Source: Pseudomonadota bacterium (GTDB lineage Bacteria; Pseudomonadota; Gammaproteobacteria; Steroidobacterales; GCA-2729495). Taken from it: a stretch of 7,120 nucleotides of DNA. This document shows, piece by piece, positions 6,542-7,120 of this stretch (positions are counted from its first letter, which is position 1; each line of letters starts with the position of its first letter). Below the pieces are notes generated by a model, which was given only the letters and a program-made list of their open reading frames with translations, did not search any database and was not told the origin of the DNA. The position numbers and the translations under genes were made by a program. The stretch covers positions 1 through 7,120 of the forward strand of contig JAUPLK010000080.1 in assembly GCA_030836925.1 (NCBI GenBank). The letters are read 5' to 3'.

Positions 6542-7120
6542 ATGCGGCCACCAACCCTCCACAGCCCGAGTCCAGCAGATGACAGCCTCGATCCATCGCT
6601 GCAGCGCCTGCTGGACGGTCGGCATCATGACCCCTTTGATCTTCTCGGCCGGCATCCAGTGGAGCCGGAGGATGTCGTGGTACGGGCATTTCTGCCGCGC
6701 ACGGCGAGCGCCAGTATCGCGGAAACCGGCCTTGCACTCGGCCGGATTGGCGCAACGGACCTCTTCGAGTGGCGGGGGCCGGGCCAACTTGTTCCCGCCC
6801 GCTACCGGCTGCGCATCGAGTCCGGTGATGGCACCCTCAGCGAGCGGTTCGACCCCTATTGCTTCCCTCCCCTGCTGGCCGATGAAGATCTGGACCGCTT
6901 CAACGCCGGACTGCACACCTCGGCGTACCAGTTCATGGGCAGTCATCAGATCACGGTGGATGGCATTGCCGGCATCCGTTTTGCTGTCTGGGCTCCCGAG
7001 GCCGAACGCGTCAGCATCGTTGGTGATTTCAACCAGTGGGATGGCCGCTGCCACCCCATGCGCGTGCGCGGCAGTTCTGGTGTCTGGGAACTGTTTGTGC
7101 CTGGTCTCACCACCACAATC
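6542..7120 (+). CDS. glgB: 1,4-alpha-glucan branching enzyme, N-terminal part (cut by window edge)
   Basis: The plus strand is open from ATG 6542 to the window end, giving 193 residues of an enzyme usually 620-760 aa long. GlgB cuts alpha-1,4 chains and rejoins them as alpha-1,6 branches on glycogen. The family N-terminal module is seen as LLDGRHHDPFDLLGRHP (23-39) followed by VVVRAFLPRTASA, LFEWRG (74-79), YRLRIESGDG and FDPYCFPPLL (103-112). The CBM48 carbohydrate-binding module begins at GIRFAVWAPEAERVSIVGDFNQWDG (144-168). Having both modules, this is the long proteobacterial form. The catalytic GH13 domain lies beyond the window, so its residues cannot be checked. ATG 6542 is the first usual start codon in the frame and suits the family, but its ribosome binding site is weak. 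It is divergent from glgC, and another glycogen gene may follow outside the window. Confidence 0.95.
   Translation, partial: MRPPTLHSPSPADDSLDPSLQRLLDGRHHDPFDLLGRHPVEPEDVVVRAFLPRTASASIAETGLALGRIGATDLFEWRGPGQLVPARYRLRIESGDGTLSERFDPYCFPPLLADEDLDRFNAGLHTSAYQFMGSHQITVDGIAGIRFAVWAPEAERVSIVGDFNQWDGRCHPMRVRGSSGVWELFVPGLTTTI

Noticed and set aside
6450..6755. A 102-residue N-terminal extension of GlgC
   Set aside because: It would run through the divergent spacer and antisense to glgB. The ATG at 6449 has a good ribosome binding site and gives the family's normal N-terminus.
6506..7054. A 182-codon minus-strand frame at the right edge
   Set aside because: It is a shadow of glgB, whose plus-strand translation carries the GlgB N-terminal and CBM48 motifs.

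Overview
The window is bacterial chromosomal DNA with densely packed genes and GC content of about 60% by eye. TonB-dependent uptake, small outer-membrane beta-barrels and an E. coli-like GlgC all point to a Gram-negative proteobacterium. A gammaproteobacterium is most likely, but I cannot name a genus from sequence alone. No tRNA, rRNA, CRISPR array, insertion sequence or prophage signal was seen. No stretch over 300 bases lacks a gene.

Left part (1-2130), cell envelope. The first gene is the 5' end of a TonB-dependent receptor on the minus strand, cut by the window edge. A 155-bp divergent spacer with promoter-like elements for both directions separates it from two plus-strand genes. These encode secreted beta-barrel outer-membrane proteins of 224 and 234 aa and are probably co-transcribed. 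A textbook intrinsic terminator closes the pair.

Right part (2159-7120), glycogen synthesis and remodelling. glgA (glycogen synthase, plus) converges on malQ (4-alpha-glucanotransferase, minus), and the two coding regions overlap tail-to-tail by 75 bp. malQ lies 13 bp behind glgC (ADP-glucose pyrophosphorylase, minus), so glgC-malQ reads as an operon. glgC is divergent from glgB (branching enzyme, plus, cut by the right edge) across a 92-bp spacer. GlgC makes ADP-glucose, GlgA polymerises it into alpha-1,4-glucan, GlgB adds alpha-1,6 branches, and MalQ reshuffles short maltodextrins. The window thus holds the classical bacterial glycogen pathway plus one remodelling enzyme.

I did not find a convincing undescribed system. 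The observations worth a second look are the codon-in-register antisense overlap of glgA and malQ, a His at the E. coli Lys39 activator position of GlgC, the compact divergent glgC/glgB control region, and repeated CTATAG motifs between the receptor and the barrel genes.
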